DNA from: Actinomyces massiliensis 4401292
GTDB taxonomy: Bacteria; Actinomycetota; Actinomycetes; Actinomycetales; Actinomycetaceae
Assembly (NCBI RefSeq): GCF_000269805.1
Contig: NZ_JH711481.1
Location: 268,194 to 332,193, forward strand
Length of the DNA: 64,000 nucleotides
Direction: 5' to 3'
The position numbers and the translations under genes are program-made. Position 1 is the first letter of the stretch; the number at the start of each line of letters is the position of its first letter. Positions 7,998 through 18,856 of the stretch are shown piece after piece. Below the pieces are notes generated by a model that was not told the DNA's origin, ran no database searches, and saw nothing but the letters and a program-made list of their open reading frames with translations.

Positions 7998-8720
7998 TTA
8001 CATGAGGTACAGGAGGTAGAGGAAAATTTTAAAGATCACGCCTACTCCCACGATGTATAGGACTGCTTGAAGGATCGAACCCGGGAGGCTGTCGAAGACG
8101 CCTGAGCTCGGGTAGATGATCCGGCCAAACCGGCGTTTCTGCTGGCGGTTGGAGAGAACCTGCTTGCGATAGGCGCGCAGCGGGTGGCCCAGGCAGCTCT
8201 CGAAAGTAATGCTCGCACCGTCACGCCCTTCGGTCTTGATGGTGATGTCGATCACGACCTCGCCAGGTGAGGTCGGGTAGGTGGTCTGGCCCATGACCTC
8301 CTTGATGCAGCCGAGTCTGCGCTCGGTGACCACGGCCCGCCGGCCGCCCATGCTGCCGGTGAGTGTCACGCTCTGATCCTCCTGAAGCCCGACCAGATCA
8401 GTCGGGTCAATCTGGTTAGCGAGGCCCACGGAGGGCAGGGGCTCATAGAGGCTGATCTCCCCGGAGTCGTGGTGGACCTCCACCCAGTAGTCATACCGGC
8501 CGGGGCCGACCAGCTCCCACTTCTCCCAGTGGGCGAGGAAGGCGTCCTCGTACTCCTCCTCGTCGAAGTCCTGGGCGGGCCCGCCTTACTCATCCTCCTC
8601 GTCGTCCTCCTCGACCTCCTTGAACAGCAGGCACCCCTGGGCGCGCAGCTCCGACTCGGCACCGGCCAGCACGTCGCCGATCGCGAGCTCGGCCTCGGTC
8701 TTCGTCTCGATCTCACTCAC
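7998..8720 (-). pseudogene. acidic-tail membrane protein gene split by an in-frame TAA
   Basis: From the GTG at 8720 the frame reads MSEIETKTEAELAIGDVLAG and then an acidic run ending EEDDEEDE, followed by TAA at 8588-8586. The same frame then continues without a break as GGPAQDFDEEEYEDAF and on to 7998, giving about 195 more residues that end in a membrane helix (AVLYIVGVGVIFKIFLYLLYLM). There is no start codon for 100 bases after the TAA, and the acidic character spans it. One nonsense change (for example Tyr TAC to TAA) in a single ~240-residue gene is therefore the simplest reading. The function is unknown. The alternative is two genes, with a GTG at 8483. Confidence 0.6.
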
Positions 8721-8984
8721 AGCGACATCCCCGCGCCTGCGGCCTTCTGGACGCCATAGACCCGGGCGAGCATGCCCGCGACCACCGCCGTCGGGGCACT
8801 GAGGCGGACAGTACGATGGCTCCACCGCCGTGCCGTCTTGGGCCTCCCCACGACTCTCGTGTCGTCGCATAGGTCATTCAGCGCCTGAGGAAAATAAAGC
8901 ATGGAGCCATGCTATGGAAAGGCGGCCATCATGCTGGGCGAAGCGCATGGGCAGGAGAGTCCATGCTGGTACTGAATGCTGAAG
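8721..8984. other. intergenic, no gene seen
   Basis: I see no supported gene. The right part carries CATGCTGGTACTGA near 8963, which recurs just beyond the right end of the ~590 bp element near 9591 and so flanks that element as a direct repeat. Confidence 0.4.
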
Positions 8985-9578
8985 GCTTATTCGTGGACTC
9001 TCTTGTATTTCTGCACGTTGTGTCTGTTGTGCGGGGGCGGTCTTCAAGGGTCGAGGGCGGGATGCATGGTTGGTCGAGCCCGGGACGCCTCGGTAGCGGA
9101 GGCCGGGGGGCGGGGGTCCAACCGTCGACGGTGACTGCCGCTCTCAACGCCGGCTTCGTCCCCGATGACGAGGCCCCGGCCCTCATGATCAGCCTTGAAC
9201 TCGCGTTGGCGGCGCAAGCCCTCGTCCACGACAAGGTCCAAGCACCCTCGAGCGCCCCGCCCCAGCCCGGCCCGCCGGACAGCCCTACTCGGGTGCCGGC
9301 ACGGCGCAGTGAACGCGCCAAGTGTCCAAAACGGAGGAGATCAGCCCGGGCACCATGCAGCACGACACCGAAAGCACACCGAAAACACACCGGAAACACA
9401 ACGAAAACACCAGCCCATCGCCTGGTCTCCTGGAGACACCCACGCCACCGAGGCTTTAATCCCCTCCGTTTTGGACACACCCAGCCCAACAACCCCCGAC
9501 AACCGACCCCACCACCACGCCGGCCCACCAAAAACAACCGCCCCCTCGAGAACGACGCCTAGAAGCCCACGAACAAGC
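8985..9578. repeat. ~590 bp terminal-inverted-repeat element, copy 2
   Basis: The left end reads GCTTATTCGTGG and the right end CCCACGAACAAGC, a near-perfect inverted repeat. The interior matches copy 1 (4999-5590) over its length in the same orientation. The nested inverted-repeat unit lies at 9322-9478, bounded by GTGTCCAAAACGGAGG and CCTCCGTTTTGGACAC. Outside the element a 14-base direct repeat, CATGCTGGTACTGA, occurs on both sides, slightly displaced from the tips. This would fit insertion of a larger composite or a recombination scar. No transposase is encoded. Confidence 0.65.
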
Positions 9579-9723
9579 CTCCGGGTACTGCATGCTGGTA
9601 CTGACGGACGCCGCCGCCCCTGCTCACGCTCCAGTACGGAGACGACCGTGCAGCCTGCCGTCGGCCGGGTCGCGCGGGCGTCGGCACTGGACCCGCCCCG
9701 CGCGAAGGTGCGCCCCGGCCGAC

Positions 9724-9850
9724 GGACCGATCTCGATGCGGAACCGGACCGATCTCGACGCGAGTTTCAACCGATCTCGATGCGGAGTACGACCGATCTC
9801 GATGCGGAGTACGACCGATCTCGATGCGGAGTACGACCGATCTCGGCGAA
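9724..9850 (+). repeat. 22 bp direct-repeat array A (six units)
   Basis: Six head-to-tail units of 22 bp follow the pattern GACCGATCTCGATGCGGAGTAC. The CCGATCTCG core is invariant and the other half alternates between GGAGTAC and GGAACC types. The last unit changes to CCGATCTCGGCGAAAGGA. The array points toward the 3' end of asd, about 65 bp away. Units abut directly with no spacers, so it is not a CRISPR. Confidence 0.75.
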
Positions 9851-9915
9851 AGGAGGGGGCGGCCAGAGCCGGCCGGCAGCGGCTAGCGCTACGAGGCCGC
9901 CCCGGCCCGGCCCGA

Positions 9916-12602
<2,687 letters not shown>

Positions 12603-13279
12603 GTGGCGCTCCTCGGGGCCGGGTTACAAACTGCTGCGCGCCGGGGCGGGCGGCCTCGCCGGGGCCCGGGAGCCTCGTCGCGGTGACGCCCACGACGGCG
12701 TGGCTGAGCACAGCATACGGCGCGCAGATGACCCCGGCATTACGGGCTCGGCCACAACCGGGCCCGGTTTGGGCCCAACTTGGGGGCGCTTGGGGGCGGC
12801 TTGGGGCGGAACGTGCCGATGGCGCCCGTTCACCCCCGTCGACAGCTGTCGACAGCGGCCGTCTACGCAGCAGAACCGCCTGGCGCAGGCAACTGCCTAT
12901 CACTTCCACTGAATTGCCTACTGAACAGTTTCGATCGTCTCCACTCGTGGGCTTCCTCGAACCTAATCGTGGCTGATCAGCCGAAGAATACCCGCCGCGC
13001 GCCTTTACTAGCTATTCTCGTCCAGACCTCACCATGAACCCACTGAATTACACTGAATCACACCAATTATCGTCACGACCGAGAGCGGCGAACTCCTGAA
13101 AAGCGCGACATTTCTCCACACAACACAAGCACGACATATCCAGCCCTAGCCACCCCGGACACTAGAATTCGACACTTCACCCGCATTCCAGTAAAGCAAG
13201 CCGACGGGGAGCCCTCCCCATCGAATTCACCGCCGAATCGGGCAGGCAAGCCGGCCGCTTTACCCGTAGCATGGGCCGC
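12603..13279. other. divergent intergenic region between lysC and an ABC transporter
   Basis: About 680 bases lie between the divergent lysC and ABC genes. They contain a G-rich stretch (TTGGGGGCGCTTGGGGGCGG near 12781) and the small palindrome GACAGCTGTC near 12840, followed by an AT-richer 300 bp that probably holds the promoters. No gene or known riboswitch was recognised. Confidence 0.4.
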
Positions 13280-14344
13280 ATGAGCATCGAGGTCACCGGC
13301 GTGACACGTTTCTTCGGTCCTACGCGTGCGGTCTGGCAGATGAACATGGCTGTCCCCACGGGCACGGTCACGGGGCTCGTGGGCTCCAATGGAGCGGGCA
13401 AGACCACTCTCCTTCTCATGCTGGCCGCGCTCCTGGCACCCGACGCGGGCTCGATCCGCATCGCAGGGCTGGACCCAGCCGCACAACCCAGGGAAGTCCA
13501 CCAGGCAGTGGGGTGGATGCCGGACTCCTTCGGCACCTGGGACTCGCTGACCTGCACCGAGATCCTGCTGACCTTCGCCGCCGCCCAGGGGCTGGACAAG
13601 GCCACGGGGAAGCAGCGCGCCATCGACATGCTCTCGGCCGTCCACCTCGAGGAGATGGCCCATACCCCCGCGCGCGTGCTCTCGCGCGGTCAGAAGCAGC
13701 GCCTGGGATTGGCGCGGGCGCTCGTGCACCAACCGAAGGCCCTGCTGCTCGACGAGCCCGCGGCGGGCATGGATCCGCGCTCACGGGCCGACCTGCGGGT
13801 CCTCCTGCGCGACCTCGCGGCCTCCGGCGTCACCGTCCTGGTCTCCAGTCACATCCTGTCCGAGCTGGAGCAGATGGTCGACGGCGTTATCTTCATGGCG
13901 CACGGACAGGCGATCGCCCCGGCCTCCGCCTCCTCCGCGCAGCCCCGCCCCGACGGCGGCGATGGCGCTGGTGATGCCGAGCACACTGAAGACACTGACG
14001 ACGCCGAAAGCACTGAAAGCACTGACGGCGCGGACGATCCCGCCGCACCGAAGCCGGACTCGAGCCCGACGCCGGGCTCGAACATGGTCCGCCCCCAACC
14101 ATTGCAGCGCCAGTGGCAGATGCGGGCGCTGGATGCGCAACGGCTGTCGGACTGGTCCGCCGAGGCCTCGGTGCGCGCCACCACAACTGCGGACGGCACG
14201 GTGCGCCTGGCCGTGCCTGACGACGCCGCTGCCGCGCGCGTCCTGCGCGAGGCGCTCGACGCCGGGGTCGAGGTGGTGTCCTTCGCCCCGACGGGCGGAG
14301 CCCTGGAGGAGATCTACCTGTCGATGGAAGGAGATCGGCGATGA
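13280..14344 (+). CDS. ABC transporter ATP-binding protein
   Basis: This is a CcmA/ABC-2-type ATPase of about 354 residues. The Walker A motif is GSNGAGKTTLL, the signature is LSRGQKQRLGLARAL and the Walker B is ALLLDEP, followed by SSHILSELEQ. After the ATPase core (about residues 1-215), a 55-residue acidic Thr/Ser/Glu/Asp-rich linker leads to a C-terminal domain (ARVLREALDAGVEVVSF) typical of exporter ATPases. The ATG at 13271, three codons earlier, is also possible. Neither has a clear ribosome site. It overlaps the permease gene by four bases. Confidence 0.9.
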   Translation: MSIEVTGVTRFFGPTRAVWQMNMAVPTGTVTGLVGSNGAGKTTLLLMLAALLAPDAGSIRIAGLDPAAQPREVHQAVGWMPDSFGTWDSLTCTEILLTFAAAQGLDKATGKQRAIDMLSAVHLEEMAHTPARVLSRGQKQRLGLARALVHQPKALLLDEPAAGMDPRSRADLRVLLRDLAASGVTVLVSSHILSELEQMVDGVIFMAHGQAIAPASASSAQPRPDGGDGAGDAEHTEDTDDAESTESTDGADDPAAPKPDSSPTPGSNMVRPQPLQRQWQMRALDAQRLSDWSAEASVRATTTADGTVRLAVPDDAAAARVLREALDAGVEVVSFAPTGGALEEIYLSMEGDRR

Positions 14345-15414
14345 GCTGGTCCGCCGTGCGCACCGTTGCGGTGCTGGAACTGCGCCAGCGCGTGAGGTCC
14401 ACACGCTGGCAGATCATGCTGGTGGTGTGGGGCGTCGTCCTGGTCCTCCTGTGCGGGGGCATGACCGCGCAGGCAGGGACCACGACGCATCATGTAGAGG
14501 AGGCCATCCCTGTTCTGTACGACATGACGGTCTGCTTCGTCCTGGGAATCGGGCTCATCATCGCCCCGACCCTGTCGGCCACCTCCATCAACGGCGATCG
14601 CGCCGACGCGACCCTGGCACTCCTGCAGGCGACGGCGCTGCGCAGCCAGGAGATCGTCGTCGGCAAACTCATAGCGGCATGGTCCGCGGCCATGGCCTTC
14701 CTCGCGGTGGCCCTGCCGTTCCTGTTCGTGTTCACGCTGGCGGGCGGCGCATCGTGGACGGCGCTGGCGATCCACCTACTGATCCTCGTGGTGACCCTGG
14801 GGTCCGTGTGCGCGATCGGCATGGGGCTCTCGGCCGCGACCGCCCGCACCTCGGCCTCGGCCGTGCTCACATATCTGGTCGTCGCAGCCCTCGTCATCGG
14901 CACGCCGCTGGCCACCGCGATCTCGACGACGGCGGTTCGAGGAGAGCAGAGGCAGACCATTTACTACACGGACTACGACAGCTCGACGAACGACTGGAGG
15001 GTATGCGACGAACCCGAGAGGCGGACGGAAGACGTAGTGCACACCAATCGAATCTGGTGGATGCTCGCCCCCAACCCCTTCGCGGCACTGGCCGACTCCT
15101 CGGCGCGGCATAGGGTGCAGCCAGAAAAAAATCCGTGGACCGAGTCCTCCCCCCTGGAGCAGGCGGGGCTGGGGATCGACGAGATGCGCAACCCCCAGCC
15201 GGATGAGGTCGTCATCTACTACTGCAGCAATGAGGGTAACCACCATGGCGACAATATGCCCAACAGCGATGATACGCGCAGAGCCACGCATCTCGTCTTC
15301 TGGCCCGTGAGTCTGGTGGTGGTCTTCGCCCTGGGAGCGTGGTCGCTGACGTGCGCGTCGCGGCGGCTGCGCACGCCCGTCCACAAGCTCGCCCGGGGAA
15401 CCCGGGTGGCCTGA
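14341..15414 (+). CDS. ABC-2-type transporter permease
   Basis: The 357-residue permease begins RTVAVLELRQRVRSTRWQIM, typical of ABC-2 subunits. It has about six membrane helices, with a large extracytoplasmic loop (about residues 200-310) before the last helix. ATGA overlap with the ATPase gene shows translational coupling, and together they form an exporter. The substrate is unknown. The loop is Asp/Asn-rich and has several Cys. Confidence 0.88.
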   Translation: MSWSAVRTVAVLELRQRVRSTRWQIMLVVWGVVLVLLCGGMTAQAGTTTHHVEEAIPVLYDMTVCFVLGIGLIIAPTLSATSINGDRADATLALLQATALRSQEIVVGKLIAAWSAAMAFLAVALPFLFVFTLAGGASWTALAIHLLILVVTLGSVCAIGMGLSAATARTSASAVLTYLVVAALVIGTPLATAISTTAVRGEQRQTIYYTDYDSSTNDWRVCDEPERRTEDVVHTNRIWWMLAPNPFAALADSSARHRVQPEKNPWTESSPLEQAGLGIDEMRNPQPDEVVIYYCSNEGNHHGDNMPNSDDTRRATHLVFWPVSLVVVFALGAWSLTCASRRLRTPVHKLARGTRVA

Positions 15415-15548
15415 GCGAACCCAACTGCGGCCGCCGCATGCATCGACGCGGAGGCCTTCGCCGATCGCAGTCGATAGTTTTCGCCTCTGCTTTCGGGGTT
15501 GCGGCAGTCAGGTCCCCAACGCCTAGAAGGTACTGGAGATATCAATAC

Positions 15549-16145
15549 CTAACTGTCGCAGATATTGCATTTTTCACCTCGAGCACGAGTCACCGATGCT
15601 GCATTCAGACACCCCGGGTCGAAGTCGACATTATCCCTATACGCCCAACCGAGCATCCCTCCCGAAGAAATGCTTTCAGGATTAACCTCCAACAGGGTAA
15701 GGGTCCCCAGGCGATCAATATAGACACTTTCTCCTAGACGCAATTTGTAGATCTTCGTACTTGCAGAATCTTTCGGATCCTCCCAGCGCACCAACGCGAT
15801 CCATTCGCGATTCCTTGACTGCAGATCCTCAGCTGACAGAGCAACGCCGCTTGTCGTTCGAACAGGAGGAATCGAGTCGTCCATCCACATCATCTTCCCC
15901 TCTTCAACCCCAGCCGGCCGAGCGACGCTGCGCGGTATAGGGCGGTTCCACCACACCCACCCACTCACAGGAACCGCGACCGCCATCGTCACAATGACCA
16001 GTACCGCATACATACGAGCCGCGAAGCGCTCCCATCTGCGGCGACGCTCCATCACTTCTGGCGCCGGTCCCGCCTTACCCGCGGCGACCGTCGATAACTC
16101 CTCCCACATAGCATCACCATCATCGTCATCACGCCCCGCCATCAC
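15549..16145 (-). CDS. single-pass membrane protein, function unknown
   Basis: The 198-residue protein has a cytoplasmic N-terminus with an acidic start, then a basic patch (MERRRRWERF). One membrane helix (MYAVLVIVTMAVAVPVSGWV) follows, and then an extracellular domain of about 120 residues with two cysteines near the C-terminal end (CNIC). I do not recognise a family. It converges with the ABC permease gene. Confidence 0.6.
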   Translation of the reverse strand: MMAGRDDDDGDAMWEELSTVAAGKAGPAPEVMERRRRWERFAARMYAVLVIVTMAVAVPVSGWVWWNRPIPRSVARPAGVEEGKMMWMDDSIPPVRTTSGVALSAEDLQSRNREWIALVRWEDPKDSASTKIYKLRLGESVYIDRLGTLTLLEVNPESISSGGMLGWAYRDNVDFDPGCLNAASVTRARGEKCNICDS

Positions 16146-16315
16146 CGCCGCACTCCCCGCGCATCAGAAAGCATGAACGACCATCACGCTAACGCACGAG
16201 TCACTCCCATCGATAGACGAAACACAGCATTTCCAGTCCTATCCGCGCCGACACCGCCGCAACACCCCATTAATAGCAATAGACGAGCGCCCCGAAAACG
16301 CTTAACGTGACTGCC

Positions 16316-17425
16316 ATGAGCGGACAGCAGCCACCCGCGTCCAGCGGCATCGATCTCACCGGCATCCCAGTGGACACGACCGCCCCGGTCCTGGTCACCG
16401 GCGCCACCGGCTACCTGGGCAGCTGGGTAGTCAAAGGGCTGGTGGATGCCGGCGCCACCGTCCACGCCGCGGTCCGCGACCCGGAGGCGACGAGCAAGGT
16501 CGCGCACCTGAAGCGCGCCGCCGAGCAGGCCCCGGGGACGTTGAAGCTCTTCGCCGCCGACCTGCTCCAGCCCGGCTCCTACGACGAGGCGATGGCCGGG
16601 TGCGGCGTCGTCATCCACACGGCCTCGCCCTTCGTGCGCAACGTGGATGATCCCCAGCGGGACCTGGTCGCCCCAGCGCTAGAGGGAACGCGCAACGTGC
16701 TGGACGGCGTCGGGCGGACGCCATCCGTTAGGCGGGTGGTGCTCACCAGCTCCATCGCAGCCATGTTCGGCGACGCCGCCGACATCGAGGGCTACCCGGG
16801 GCGGATCCTGACCGAGGACTGCTGGAACACCACCTCCTCCCTGGCCCACGAGCCCTATTCCTACTCCAAGACGCTGGCGGAGCAGGAGGCGTGGCGGCTG
16901 GCCGCGGGCCAGGAGCGGTGGGACCTGGTGGTCATCAACCCGGCCTTCATCCTCGGCCCGGCCCTGGGCCCCGCCCCGACCAGCGAGAGCTTCACGGTCG
17001 TGCGGATGCTGATCGACGGCACCACCCGCATGGGCGCCCCGCGCGTGGGGCTGAGCGCGGTGGACGTGCGCGAGGTGGCCGGCGCCCATATCGCGGCGGC
17101 TTTCACGCCCAAGGCCCATGGCCGCTACATCCTCTCGGCCGAGGACACCGATATCGTCTCCCTGGGCCGCCGCCTCCTGCCCCGCTACGGGCGCGCCCTC
17201 CCCCTGCCCCGGCGCGCGGCACCCAAAGCGCTGCTGCTGGCACTGGCGCCCAGGCTCGGGATGACACGCGCCTATGTGAAGCGCAATGTGGGCTTCGCGG
17301 TGCGCAGCGACGCCGCCCGCAGCCGAGCCGAACTGGGCATCAGATACCGGCCGATCCAGGCGTCCCTGGAGGAGATGGTCGAGCAGATGCAGCAGATGCA
17401 GCCTCGCGAGGCGCCGGGGGCGTAG
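16316..17425 (+). CDS. NAD(P)-dependent epimerase/reductase (dihydroflavonol-reductase-like SDR)
   Basis: This is an extended short-chain dehydrogenase of about 369 residues. The cofactor motif GATGYLGSWV is near residues 28-37. The catalytic Tyr-Lys lies in YSYSK, and the family block HTASPFV follows the Rossmann core. It resembles aldehyde/dihydroflavonol reductases that use NADPH on a carbonyl substrate. The real substrate is unknown. A GTG three codons upstream (16307) is an alternative start, and neither has a clear ribosome site. The gene stands alone. Confidence 0.88.
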   Translation: MSGQQPPASSGIDLTGIPVDTTAPVLVTGATGYLGSWVVKGLVDAGATVHAAVRDPEATSKVAHLKRAAEQAPGTLKLFAADLLQPGSYDEAMAGCGVVIHTASPFVRNVDDPQRDLVAPALEGTRNVLDGVGRTPSVRRVVLTSSIAAMFGDAADIEGYPGRILTEDCWNTTSSLAHEPYSYSKTLAEQEAWRLAAGQERWDLVVINPAFILGPALGPAPTSESFTVVRMLIDGTTRMGAPRVGLSAVDVREVAGAHIAAAFTPKAHGRYILSAEDTDIVSLGRRLLPRYGRALPLPRRAAPKALLLALAPRLGMTRAYVKRNVGFAVRSDAARSRAELGIRYRPIQASLEEMVEQMQQMQPREAPGA

Positions 17426-17481
17426 AACGCGCACACCGCTCGGGTGCGGGCGCGGAGCCGTAGATGCCGTAGACTCGGAGG

Positions 17482-18174
17482 ATGTCGGCAATAGCTGACG
17501 CGCTCAGGGCGGATCGATCAGGCTGGACGATCCCCGCGGAGCTGGAGCGCGCCTGGTGCTGGATGGAGACCTGGGGCCTCACCGTCATCAAGGACGGGCA
17601 CTGCATGACCGCGCCCTTCCCCGTCGCACCGCAGGCCGGCCCCTTTTTCACCTCGGAGCCCGCCGCAGATGCGACCCTGGAGGCCTGGTTCGACGACGGC
17701 CGATCCCACCACGACCGCCTGCTGCCCATCGCCCGGGTCAGCGCCGACGGCTCCATCGGCGCCCTGTGGCGCGACGACGACGGCGGGGTGCGCGCCGTCG
17801 TCCTGGGATCCAAGGGTGCCGCGTACACCATTGCCGACGACGTCCGCGGACTCCTGGCGCTCTTCGCGATCGGCTACCGCGATCTCACCTCCTGGGAGCT
17901 CGGGCTCCCGCCGAACGACGACGATGCCGTTGAATCGGTCAGCGACTTCCGCACCTGGGTCGAGCACGTCCTCGGCATCACCGTCCCCCCGGAGTGGCCG
18001 GCCGTGGGCGACGACGACTTCTCCGCCTGGATCGACGCCGCCCTCAGCCTGCTCGGAACCCCCGGCTACACCGTCACCGCACTGCCGGCCGCTGCCGCCG
18101 CACTCACGCTGACCATCTGGGCGGCCGTGTGCCTGGCGGCGTACGCCGCCGCCCTCATTCGCCGAGACGCATGA
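17482..18174 (+). CDS. SMI1/KNR4-like protein with a C-terminal membrane helix
   Basis: The 230-residue protein has the SUKH-type pattern LLPIARVSADGSIGALWRDD, then VVLGSKGAAYTIADDVRGLLALFAIGY. This corresponds to the conserved core of SMI1/KNR4 proteins. Many of these serve as immunity proteins for polymorphic toxins. The C-terminus holds one membrane helix (AAAALTLTIWAAVCLAAYAAAL). No toxin gene is adjacent, so an immunity role is not supported here beyond the family. Confidence 0.6.
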   Translation: MSAIADALRADRSGWTIPAELERAWCWMETWGLTVIKDGHCMTAPFPVAPQAGPFFTSEPAADATLEAWFDDGRSHHDRLLPIARVSADGSIGALWRDDDGGVRAVVLGSKGAAYTIADDVRGLLALFAIGYRDLTSWELGLPPNDDDAVESVSDFRTWVEHVLGITVPPEWPAVGDDDFSAWIDAALSLLGTPGYTVTALPAAAAALTLTIWAAVCLAAYAAALIRRDA

Positions 18175-18243
18175 CCGCCAGCGGCGCCGACAGTCCGGAG
18201 CCGAGGCCTAGCCGTCGGACGATGGCTAGGCCGTTAGGCCGTT

Positions 18244-18855
18244 TCACGCCCCGTCGTCGACCCGCCGCCGTCCCTCGAAGGCCCGGCCGAGGGTGACCTC
18301 GTCGGCGTACTCCAGGTCGCTGCCCACGGGCAGGCCCGAGGCGAGCCGCGAAACCGGCACATCCATGGTGCGCAGCATGCGCGTGAGGTAGGCGGCGGTG
18401 GCCTCACCCACGACGTCGGGGTCGGTGGCGACGATGACCTCCTCCACGCCGCTCCCCACCCGGGCGAAGAGCTCTCGCACCCGCAGATCGTCGGGGCCGA
18501 CCCCGTTGATGGGGTCGATGGCCCCGCCCAGCACGTGGTACAACCCGCGGTACTCGCGGGTGCGCTCGATGGCCACGACGTCCTTGGGCTCCTCCACCAC
18601 GCAGATCACCCGCTGATCGCGGCGCGGGTCGCGGCAGATCGCGCACTGCTCGGATTCGGCGATGTTCCCGCAGGTCTCGCAGAAGCGCACCCGCGCCTTG
18701 ACGGCGCGCAGGGCCTCGATGAGGCGCTCGACGCTGGCCGAGTCCGCGGACAGGACGTGGAAGGCCATGCGCTGAGCGGACTTCGGGCCGATGCCGGGCA
18801 GCTCGCCGAACTCGTCGATGAGGTCCTGAACGGCGCCCTCGTAGACAGCCGGCAT
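18244..18855 (-). CDS. recR: recombination mediator RecR
   Basis: The 203-residue RecR acts with RecF/RecO to load RecA at gaps. It has the N-terminal helix-hairpin-helix block [16 protein letters not shown] four-cysteine zinc finger ([16 protein letters not shown]) is followed by a Toprim domain ([16 protein letters not shown]), with the C-terminal block [21 protein letters not shown] split over the end. It starts one base after the dnaX stop, the widespread dnaX-recR arrangement. Confidence 0.97.
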   Translation of the reverse strand: MPAVYEGAVQDLIDEFGELPGIGPKSAQRMAFHVLSADSASVERLIEALRAVKARVRFCETCGNIAESEQCAICRDPRRDQRVICVVEEPKDVVAIERTREYRGLYHVLGGAIDPINGVGPDDLRVRELFARVGSGVEEVIVATDPDVVGEATAAYLTRMLRTMDVPVSRLASGLPVGSDLEYADEVTLGRAFEGRRRVDDGA

Positions 18856-18856
18856 G

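Noticed and set aside
9724-9850. Possible CRISPR array
   Set aside because: Repeats abut every 22 bp with no unique spacers, the unit is too short and no cas genes are in the window.
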